Below are positions 1 through 4,790 of a stretch of DNA of 5,025 bases, piece by piece. A model generated the notes under the pieces. The model made no database searches. It was given only the letters and a program-made list of their open reading frames with translations, and was not told the DNA's origin. The stretch lies in contig JAGBOM010000171.1 of NCBI GenBank assembly GCA_017633865.1, forward strand, positions 1-5,025. Direction: 5' to 3'. The translations under genes and the position numbers were made by a program. The number at the start of each line of letters is the position of its first letter. Position 1 is the stretch's first letter. This DNA is from Opitutales bacterium. Its GTDB lineage: Bacteria; Verrucomicrobiota; Verrucomicrobiia; Opitutales; Intestinicryptomonadaceae.

Positions 1-616
1 AGGTATTGGAAAACGTACTTGCCGACAGGCATCTATGACGACATTCATTATTCTATTCAACATTTCGCAAAGTTGTATTGGAAAACGTACTTGCCGACAG
101 GCATCTATGACTCTTTAATAGTCATAATATTTTCCTTTCTATTTTAAAAGTATTGGAAAACGTACTTGCCGACAGGCATCTATGACGGCAGTATGCCACA
201 ACGTTCAACTTTTTCTCCTGTATTGGAAAACGTACTTGCCGACAGGCATCTATGACGTCTTTTCGCCTACGGTGATGTAGCTTTCAGTTGTATTGGAAAA
301 CGTACTTGCCGACAGGCATCTATGACTCCGTATTGCATTCTGCAACAATGCGGTCGCCTTCTGGTATTGGAAAACGTACTTGCCGACAGGCATCTATGAC
401 CCCCGTTTCCAGTGCTTGATCCAGTCCTCATTCTGGTATTGGAAAACGTACTTGCCGACAGGCATCTATGACTCTATTTATAAAGGTTTTCATTCTATCT
501 ATCCTTTCGGTATTGGAAAACGTACTTGCCGACAGGCATCTATGACAATTTCTACCAACTTCTTTAGGAGCACCTTTGAGTATTGGAAAACGTACTTGCC
601 GACAGGCATCTATAAC
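1..616 (+). CRISPR. CRISPR array, leader-distal part: nine 37-nt repeats
   Basis: Nine 37-nt direct repeats start at 3, 75, 150, 220, 290, 364, 436, 510 and 580. Each begins GTATTGGAAAACG and ends GGCATCTATGAC. The first eight are identical; the ninth has G to A at repeat position 34 (base 614). The eight spacers between them are 35, 38, 33, 33, 37, 35, 37 and 33 nt and all differ. Bases 1-2 are the end of another spacer, so the array continues to the left. Each repeat can form a hairpin TGCC-GACA-GGCA (repeat positions 18-29). Read on the plus strand this leaves exactly 8 nt (TCTATGAC) after the stem, the handle length made by Cas6 in type I and III systems. Decay at the right end marks this as the leader-distal side. 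The repeat alone does not give me a subtype; the neighbouring CARF gene favours type III. No cas1, cas2, cas6 or cas10 lies in the window. Confidence 0.98.
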
Positions 617-675
617 CCCGTCTTCCGGTCTCCCGTGTTCCAGTTGCCCTGTATTGAAACCCGTACCCGCGTAGA
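617..675 (+). repeat. Last spacer and decayed tenth CRISPR repeat
   Basis: A 34-nt segment (617-650), which is normal spacer length for this array, follows the ninth repeat. It is followed at 651 by GTATTGAAACCCGTACCCGC. Aligned without gaps to the repeat, 15 of the first 20 positions match, including the first six bases and the block CGTAC; similarity then fades. The correct spacing makes chance resemblance unlikely. I read it as a degenerate terminal repeat, so the stretch between is probably a ninth full spacer. Whether such a copy still folds and is processed cannot be told: its 3' half, with the hairpin and handle, is largely gone. Confidence 0.6.
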
Positions 676-682
676 TATGGGT

Positions 683-716
683 AAAAAAAAGAGCCCGGAA
701 TCGGGCTCTCTTTTTT
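683..716. terminator. Bidirectional rho-independent terminator
   Basis: An 8-bp perfect stem (690-697 with 702-709, core AGAGCCCG / CGGGCTCT) closes a 4-base GAAT loop. Eight A residues precede it on the plus strand (683-690, read as T on the minus strand, partly within the stem). On the other side, after one C, there is a run of six T residues (711-716). It therefore has the form of an intrinsic terminator in both directions. It sits 17 bases beyond the stop of the minus-strand kinase gene and just right of the decayed end of the array. It would stop the minus-strand operon from making antisense RNA across the array, and would end a plus-strand pre-crRNA. Confidence 0.85.
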
Positions 717-733
717 ACGCGGGCGCGGCAGGG

Positions 734-1387
734 TTAATCAAACATCAGCGCCGCAAGAAGTTTTATGTCTTTTTTATATTTATGGTATTCGTCGGGGCTT
801 ATGTTCACAACCCTGTCAAAACGAAAATTCTCCTCTAAGCAGCCAACATCGACCTTTTTTAGAAGAGTTTCATCCCACTCGTAGCGCCGGTGTTTTTGCG
901 GGTCTATTTTCGCACCCGCCCCAAGCAACGGATTGTATATGTAAAACCCTTCTATGAATTCCTTTATCTTTTCGGCGGGCACCTGGTGGGCGTCGGGCTT
1001 TTCGGACGTTACTTTTTGCGAGGCTATATGCTTTTCGATTTCGCGGGGGGCAAAATTTAAAAACACTATCTTATACCCGTACGCCGCCGCCATATCGGTA
1101 TAAGGCTTTGTCTCCCACGGCTCAAGGTTGACATTGTCGCAAAAAACAACGTCAATCCCCTCCTTTAGCGACGCCTCAAAATTTTTCGCGTTTTTCTGGT
1201 GCGCGGATTTTAATTTCGCCAAATCAAAAACGTATCTATCGCCCTCCATAAAAAAATCGTCGGTGGAATGCGAGCGGCAGGCGGCGCCGTTTGCGCGCAA
1301 AAACTCCATAAGCGCTTTGCAAATTGTGCTCTTGCCCGACCCCGGAACGGCCCTATTTATTATTACGGTTTTTCGCACGCCAATCAT
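734..1387 (-). CDS. P-loop kinase, AAA_33 / N4BP2-like (polynucleotide-kinase-like)
   Basis: 217 residues, predicted cytosolic, probably an ATP-dependent phosphotransferase; the substrate is unknown. The Walker A motif AVPGSGKST lies at residues 13-21. It is followed by HSTDDFF (40-46), the YVFD..KL..AH..N block (52-66) and the Walker-B-like strand VVFCDN with N87 and W91 (80-91). The HQVP motif (134-137) sits in the lid region. This order (STDDYF, AH..N, DNTN..W, HxVP) is characteristic of AAA_33 proteins such as the kinase domain of N4BP2, related to the P-loop kinase of polynucleotide kinases. The usual Arg-Asn just before HxVP is not seen (SEKPDA here). About 70 C-terminal residues (from Y149) are unassigned. 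The start overlaps its upstream neighbour's signals: only 5 bases separate it from the CARF stop, and an AAGG sequence overlaps that stop codon just 3 bases from ATG. The GTG at codon 4 is a possible alternative start with better spacing. Translational coupling with the CARF gene is likely. The kinase-fold call is firm; RNA or nucleotide repair in a CRISPR response is inference. Confidence 0.85.
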   Translation of the reverse strand: MIGVRKTVIINRAVPGSGKSTICKALMEFLRANGAACRSHSTDDFFMEGDRYVFDLAKLKSAHQKNAKNFEASLKEGIDVVFCDNVNLEPWETKPYTDMAAAYGYKIVFLNFAPREIEKHIASQKVTSEKPDAHQVPAEKIKEFIEGFYIYNPLLGAGAKIDPQKHRRYEWDETLLKKVDVGCLEENFRFDRVVNISPDEYHKYKKDIKLLAALMFD

Positions 1388-1392
1388 AAGCC

Positions 1393-2502
1393 TTATTCAT
1401 AGTCTTCAAAGCCGATTTTACTTGCGTCGATATTGCTGCAATAGCACCGGCTGGGCAAAAGCATATCGCGTATAATTTGCCAGTCGCTTTTGCGGCTCTT
1501 TTTTATTCTGCGGACAATGTCGCTCTTGTCGCTTTTTAAGGCTACGGACTTTAGCCGCTCCGCGGAGGGTATTTTATCCGCGCGTATTTTTTTGCATATG
1601 CGGTTGTACTCCCGCCTTAAGTCGGATTCGTATTCGGTTTCGCCCGCGGCGGGCGCGAAGAAATTAAACTCCCCGCTTACCACGTTTTCATTCCGATTTT
1701 TTCGCTCCATCGCGCGCCTAAAAAATGTCGAAAGAATTAAGAACCCGACATAGCCCAGCTTTATCTTATCCTTTTCCCCTGTGGAGGTTTCGGTTATTAC
1801 AAGGCTGGACTCGCCCGCGTTTAGGGAGAAATTGTAGGATTTTTCCGCGACGCTTTCGCTCATCGCCCTTAAAAGCTCGTTAAATTTCAGCCTGCCGAGA
1901 TCCTCCTTTTTGAGCATGCCGGCAAGCGGCACAAAAGGCACCTCCGCAAGCTCCAATTCTACAAAGGGCTTGCCGGGCTCTTTTTTCTGCCACGGATAGA
2001 CGGAATCTTTAGGAGGGGTTTTGTCTGTAAGAATATGGAAAATTTTGTCCCTGCCGCCGCCGATTAGGCTCATGACGGAGTGCAGCATGGCGCCCATTGT
2101 TTTTCTGCCGCCGGCTATTGACGCGTACACTATCGGCCTTTTTTTATCAGAAATGTCGTCCCTAATTTTTTGCAGCATTTGATCCGCCATTTTAAGATTG
2201 TCCTCCTGGGTGCGGATGTCGTCAAGGTCGTCGCGTCCGTTGCTAAGTATTATTTTGCGGCTGGTCTGCAAGCGGGGAATGTACTGCGTTACCCCTTTTT
2301 TCTTCAGCGCGTTTACCATTGCGTCCCAGTGTTCGGCGAGGTGCTCCTCAAGCGCCTCCCTGCCCTTGTTGGTCGTAAAAATTGTTATACAGTAAGGGAT
2401 AACGGGCTTTTTGCGCGTGGCAAGGCTCCAAATCGTTTCCGTTAAAACCGCCGGAGACAACCCGAGTACGGCGTACAAATAAATTTCCCGAGAATCGTTC
2501 AT
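1393..2502 (-). CDS. CARF-domain CRISPR-associated protein, NE0113 / TIGR02584 family (Csm6-/ring-nuclease-like)
   Basis: 369 residues. The N-terminal ~195 residues match the CARF (CRISPR-associated Rossmann) fold of the NE0113 family as I know it. The motifs are the first strand and loop VLGLSPAVLTETIWSLA (12-28), the second strand ITIFTTNKGREAL (39-51), LDDIRTQEDN (93-102), the hallmark ASIAGGRKTMG (127-137), then FHILTD (155-160) and the linker LAEVPFVPL (185-193). CARF domains bind cyclic oligoadenylate made by Cas10 in type III systems, and relatives of this family are annotated as ring nucleases or Csm6-like. The C-terminal ~175 residues carry a block (residues 230-264) that could be a winged-helix-like region, followed by a very basic tail. 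There is no histidine after H156, so a HEPN RNase active site (R-x4-6-H) is absent. It may therefore sense, degrade or relay the signal rather than act as a Csm6 RNase. ATG at 2502 has only a weak AAAG before it. It is the first gene of a two-gene operon with the kinase and converges on the CRISPR array. Confidence 0.9.
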   Translation of the reverse strand: MNDSREIYLYAVLGLSPAVLTETIWSLATRKKPVIPYCITIFTTNKGREALEEHLAEHWDAMVNALKKKGVTQYIPRLQTSRKIILSNGRDDLDDIRTQEDNLKMADQMLQKIRDDISDKKRPIVYASIAGGRKTMGAMLHSVMSLIGGGRDKIFHILTDKTPPKDSVYPWQKKEPGKPFVELELAEVPFVPLAGMLKKEDLGRLKFNELLRAMSESVAEKSYNFSLNAGESSLVITETSTGEKDKIKLGYVGFLILSTFFRRAMERKNRNENVVSGEFNFFAPAAGETEYESDLRREYNRICKKIRADKIPSAERLKSVALKSDKSDIVRRIKKSRKSDWQIIRDMLLPSRCYCSNIDASKIGFEDYE

Positions 2503-2558
2503 ATAACTTTAATTTTTAATGTTTTTACGAAGATGTAAAGCGTAAAAGCGCGGGCTTT

Positions 2559-2628
2559 CAACGTTGAGCAACAACAAAGTTTCCCGCAACCCGAACGGAT
2601 TTAATATAATGAAGCCCGAAAAAGAAAA
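2559..2628 (+). repeat. 70-bp duplicated element, copy A, with TATAAT box
   Basis: This block and the one at 2780-2847 match at about 57 of 70 aligned positions by hand count, with two single-base gaps. Shared parts in order are CAACGTTGA, then CAACAACAAA, a CGGATT, a TATAAT box (2605-2610 here) and AAGCC(C)GAAAAAGAAAA. A promoter is plausible, but the best upstream hexamer, TTCCCG at 2581-2586 with 18-bp spacing, is a poor -35. The palindrome TCAACGTTGA at 2558-2567 could be an operator. An open frame also runs through it (TTG at 2564 or ATG at 2609 to a stop at 2726-2728), at most 54 codons, lysine-rich after the ATG. I see no good reason to call it a gene. Confidence 0.7.
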
Positions 2629-2670
2629 AAACAACATCGGCATACAAATAAATAAAAGAAAGAAGAAAAT

Positions 2671-2829
2671 ATGGGAAACTCAAATTCTGAAAGCAACCCC
2701 CGCGTCAACCGCGATAAGACGCGTTTAAACGATTGCTGCGGAATGCATTCCCCGCGCGATAATAGGGAGGAGGCGCATCCAACGTTGAACAACAACAAAA
2801 TGTCCGCGACCGGCGCGGATTCTATATAA
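2671..2829 (+). CDS. Possible 52-residue small protein, weakly supported
   Basis: An ATG at 2671 follows an AGAAAGAAG stretch that could serve as a weak ribosome site. It opens a frame of 52 codons beginning MGNSNSESNPRV and ending at TAA 2827-2829. The product would be hydrophilic and Asn/Arg-rich with a CC pair at residues 22-23, and no motif I know. Against it: its last 17 codons lie inside copy B of the duplicated element and its stop falls in that copy's TATAAT box. It may be the remnant of a gene disrupted when the element was duplicated, or simply non-coding. It is recorded because it is the only sizeable start-with-site between the two repeat copies. Confidence 0.2.
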   Translation: MGNSNSESNPRVNRDKTRLNDCCGMHSPRDNREEAHPTLNNNKMSATGADSI

Positions 2830-2847
2830 TTAAGCCGAAAAAGAAAA
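2780..2847 (+). repeat. 70-bp duplicated element, copy B; candidate promoter of the small membrane gene
   Basis: Second copy of the block at 2559-2628, about 220 bp downstream in the same orientation. It keeps CAACGTTGAAC, the CAACAACAAA run, CGGATT, TATAAT at 2825-2830 and AAGCCGAAAAAGAAAA. Here the middle can also fold as TCCGCG-ACCGG-CGCGGA (2803-2819), a 6-bp stem that copy A does not preserve. The TATAAT lies about 90 bases before the ATG at 2921, so it could be the -10 box for that gene, but no convincing -35 is seen at 16-18 bp. Conservation of the TATAAT and the flanking purine-rich stretch in both copies argues for a regulatory role. Confidence 0.65.
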
Positions 2848-2920
2848 TCGAACATTAATTGAACTCGGCAAACTAAGCTTATATCAAAAAAATGTAAATA
2901 GAAAGATGAAAGGTTAAGAC

Positions 2921-3097
2921 ATGAACAAAGACTTCTTCAAATTGTGCGCGTATATTTTCGCGGCGGTATTCATTATAATTAACATAAAGACGATTGCGGT
3001 CGTTTTTCTATTTATCGGGGCGATCTATTTGTTCGCTAAAAACAAGAATGAAATTGTGCGGCTTGTAAAATCCGCATTCGGAGGCGTTCTCAAATAG
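2921..3097 (+). CDS. Small two-helix membrane protein, unknown function
   Basis: 58 residues, starting MNKDFFKLCAYIF and ending in TAG at 3095-3097. The ATG is preceded by AAAGG at 2909-2913 with 7 bases between, a good ribosome site that fixes the start. Two hydrophobic segments are plain: residues about 8-21 and 24-39. They are separated by a very short Asn-Ile-Lys-Thr turn, giving a helical hairpin in the membrane. A basic tail (KNKNEIVRLVK, 40-50) follows, with both ends likely cytoplasmic. Codon choice (many GCG, GCC-like and CGG-type codons) resembles the CRISPR-side genes rather than the AT-rich pair downstream. No family is recognised. Small two-helix proteins include toxins, phage holins and assembly subunits, and nothing here separates these. 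It may be expressed from the repeated TATAAT element upstream. Confidence 0.6.
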   Translation: MNKDFFKLCAYIFAAVFIIINIKTIAVVFLFIGAIYLFAKNKNEIVRLVKSAFGGVLK

Positions 3098-3167
3098 AGC
3101 TTTTGCGGAAAGATATTAGTATCGGCATGGCGTAAAAAACAACAATTTTAAATTACTATAAAAGCAT

Positions 3168-3851
3168 ATGATTAGAAGGCATTATGATCCCAAGTTTAAG
3201 ATAAAGTTCAAAGATTTGTGTGGTACAAAATTTAGAGCGGGAGTCGACGCTACAAACCCAGGTATTTTTGTAAATCCTGGGTTTAAATATCTTAAATTAA
3301 AGATAAAAGATGAATTCCGTGATATAGAATTAGGGTATGAAGATTATGTCTGTAATGCTGGAGAAGTTTTAAATCATACATGGTTTGTTCCAACTATTGA
3401 CGGTTTGGATACTGAAAATACTGAAAAAGGTATATTTCAATATGTTCAAGAGAATATAGATCCCAAAGAAAGATTTAGAATTGGGATAAGGGGCAATAGA
3501 TCAGATGATATTATATCAAAACTTCCTCCAATAGAGTCTTTAGGCCATAAAGACGCTATTTTTGCCATACCCGAGTATCATACATTGAAAGATGATTGGG
3601 ATAGTGATGGCAGTTTTTCGCCACGCTTATATGTATTGATAGACAGGTTTAAGCTTTGCGATCATTATTTTTATGCTCTTATGGGTCGTGGTTTTATAGC
3701 CAATATTTCAAATGGCTTTATAAACTATTGCCATAAGGATTATGATACAAAGTACCCAATAGGGAATTATTTCTTGTTCTGTTCAATATTTTCTAATCGG
3801 TTTAGGGATGAATTGTTAAACGAATATTTGAATGAGAAAAGTGTTTTTTAA
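3168..3851 (+). CDS. Unknown soluble protein, first of a tandem paralogue pair
   Basis: 227 residues, no signal peptide or membrane segment, family not recognised. It shares roughly half its residues (hand count about 115 of 225) with the gene at 3955, with only a few small gaps. Features kept in both are YDP (6-8), GTK near 19, PGF..LKL (37-44), IELG.EDY.C..GEVLN..WF (53-72), GLDT, IFQYVQENI, ERFR, D.ISK.P, DAIFAI, SPR.YVL and the C-terminal TKYPIG.Y.LFC.IFSN.F..ELLNEY. Many conserved aromatics, Asp and Glu suggest a compact globular fold; no nuclease, kinase or protease motif stands out. The ATG at 3168 has only a weak AAAG before it, but the matching N-terminus of the paralogue supports it. 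The DNA is AT-rich with AGA/AGG arginines, unlike the minus-strand operon, which suggests acquisition from elsewhere. A polymorphic-toxin immunity role is one guess, with no direct evidence. Confidence 0.85.
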   Translation: MIRRHYDPKFKIKFKDLCGTKFRAGVDATNPGIFVNPGFKYLKLKIKDEFRDIELGYEDYVCNAGEVLNHTWFVPTIDGLDTENTEKGIFQYVQENIDPKERFRIGIRGNRSDDIISKLPPIESLGHKDAIFAIPEYHTLKDDWDSDGSFSPRLYVLIDRFKLCDHYFYALMGRGFIANISNGFINYCHKDYDTKYPIGNYFLFCSIFSNRFRDELLNEYLNEKSVF

Positions 3852-3905
3852 GTTTAAATGAATGTTAAAATAGAAGATAAGAATAAAATCATCACTCCTC
3901 ATATT

Positions 3906-3945
3906 TATATTGCGGAAAATTTATAAACTATAATTAAAAAAAGGA
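3906..3945 (+). promoter_or_regulatory. Candidate -10 box and ribosome site for the second paralogue
   Basis: In the 103-base gap between the two paralogues there is a perfect TATAAT at 3929-3934, with AAGGA at 3941-3945 placed 9 bases before the ATG at 3955. The hexamer 17 bases upstream of the TATAAT is TATATT, a weak -35, so a promoter is possible but unproven. If transcription starts about 7 bases after the TATAAT, the leader would be too short to include a full AAGGA site, which tempers the promoter call. The ribosome site itself is good. Both paralogues have TTGCGGAAA a short way upstream (from 3104 and from 3910), which may be a shared control site or duplication residue. Confidence 0.35.
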
Positions 3946-3954
3946 TATAAACAT

Positions 3955-4629
3955 ATGATAAAAAAAGAATATGATCCCGATGTTATAACAGAGTCTAGGG
4001 ATCTTCCAGGAACTAAATATCATGCTTGTGTATTCCCTCAAACCCCTTTTTCTTTTATAAGTCCAGGGTTTGATTTTCTTAAGCTTAGGCTTAAACGAGA
4101 GTATAAGGGCATTGAGCTTGGATTTGAGGATTATGATTGTAGAACTGGAGAAGTTTTAAACTCTTCGTGGTTTTCGCCGATAATGGGCGGACTTGATACT
4201 ATAAGCGGGGAGAAAGACATTTTTCAGTATGTTCAAGAAAATATAAGCTCAGAAGAGAGGTTCAGGCTTGGCGGCGAGCAACATGGTGATGTGATAAGCA
4301 AAACTCCATCAATGGGAACTTTATGGCATGGAGACGCTATATTTGCAATTAGCCAAGGGCGGTATTTAGGGGACGATTCCTGGAGTGAGGGGATTTATTC
4401 TCCCCGAATATATGTATTGTGGGATAGAAGAGTGAAAGACTGGTATTTTGATCATAGAGCAAAAAGGGGGTTTACAAACCATTTTTCAAATGTGGTTATG
4501 GATTATACTCACTGGAGCTGGGGCACTAAATATCCAATCGGTCATTATTATCTATTTTGTGCAATATTTTCTAATCAGTTTGCGAATGAATTGTTAAACG
4601 AATATCAAAGTGGAGAATTTGTTTTTTAG
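3955..4629 (+). CDS. Unknown soluble protein, second of a tandem paralogue pair
   Basis: 224 residues, same unrecognised family as the gene at 3168 and probably its duplicate. The AAGGA ribosome site 9 bases upstream and the MI(K/R)(K/R).YDP start shared with the paralogue make this start firm. The two copies agree most strongly in three blocks: residues about 53-72 (IELGFEDYDCRTGEVLNSSW), the middle IFQYVQENI, and the C-terminal TKYPIGHYYLFCAIFSNQF with ELLNEY. They differ most at residues 9-36 and in the stretch around residue 105-140. This copy is richer in tryptophan. No transmembrane segment, signal peptide or catalytic motif is seen. It lies 103 bases beyond its partner with its own candidate promoter, so the pair may be expressed separately. 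AT-rich like its partner and unlike the flanking DNA. Confidence 0.87.
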   Translation: MIKKEYDPDVITESRDLPGTKYHACVFPQTPFSFISPGFDFLKLRLKREYKGIELGFEDYDCRTGEVLNSSWFSPIMGGLDTISGEKDIFQYVQENISSEERFRLGGEQHGDVISKTPSMGTLWHGDAIFAISQGRYLGDDSWSEGIYSPRIYVLWDRRVKDWYFDHRAKRGFTNHFSNVVMDYTHWSWGTKYPIGHYYLFCAIFSNQFANELLNEYQSGEFVF

Positions 4630-4685
4630 ATTAGTTCTTAGCGGGAGAATAAAAGAGGAAAAGACAACTTTGGAGCATAATTTTT

Positions 4686-4713
4686 GCTTGTAAAAATTTT
4701 TAAGGAAACAAGC
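4686..4713. repeat. Short inverted repeat after the paralogue pair
   Basis: GCTTGT (4686-4691) and ACAAGC (4708-4713) can form a 6-bp stem around a 16-base AT-rich loop. It lies 57 bases past the last stop codon. No T-run follows on either strand, so it is a poor terminator. It could protect the 3' end of the transcript or be fortuitous. Confidence 0.3.
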
Positions 4714-4754
4714 CGGGCAGGTCGTTGCATTTGCTTGGTGCGCAAAAACAGAGA

Positions 4755-4784
4755 GGCGCGGACTGGTTTTACCCAATCCGCGCC
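4755..4784. repeat. GC-rich hairpin, possible terminator
   Basis: GGCGCGGA (4755-4762) pairs perfectly with TCCGCGCC (4777-4784). The 14-base loop can itself form GGT-TTT-ACC. The stem is the strongest in this gap, but no T-run follows on the plus strand. On the minus strand a TTTTTG stretch comes about 8 bases after the stem. It could be a non-canonical terminator for the paralogue genes, or a diverged member of the hairpin-rich repeats that begin at 4791. Confidence 0.5.
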
Positions 4785-4790
4785 CCATAA

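Noticed and set aside
1..730. Type II array with tracrRNA
   Set aside because: No anti-repeat was seen beyond the array, and the only extra copy is a same-strand degenerate repeat. The neighbouring CARF gene favours type III.
380..838. 152-codon plus-strand open frame over the array and terminator
   Set aside because: Its protein is a translation of CRISPR repeats and spacers (PTGIYD recurring) and then the terminator and the antisense of the kinase gene.
1128..1475. Plus-strand open frame antisense to the kinase and the CARF C-terminus
   Set aside because: A shadow of two well-supported minus-strand genes with recognisable motifs; the translation has no domain features.
1490..1753. Plus-strand open frame antisense to the CARF C-terminal region
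   Set aside because: Antisense shadow within an intact gene; no supporting ribosome site or motif.
2170..2445. Two overlapping plus-strand open frames antisense to the CARF N-terminus
   Set aside because: They oppose the most diagnostic part of the CARF domain, and the frames are by-products of its codon bias.
1393..2502. Calling the CARF gene csm6 with HEPN RNase activity
   Set aside because: No R-x4-6-H motif is possible because the protein has no histidine after residue 156.
2775..2790. Integron attC-like core: ATCCAAC next to GTTGAAC (RYYYAAC / GTTRRRY), with GTTGAGC in the other copy
   Set aside because: In attC sites these two boxes lie at opposite ends of a 57-141 bp folded site. 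Here they are directly adjacent because of the palindrome, copy A lacks a proper RYYYAAC, and no L boxes are seen.
2601..2855. 84-codon minus-strand open frame across the duplicated blocks
   Set aside because: It reads backward through both TATAAT-bearing repeats; the Phe/Leu-rich product reflects complementary purine-rich leader DNA.
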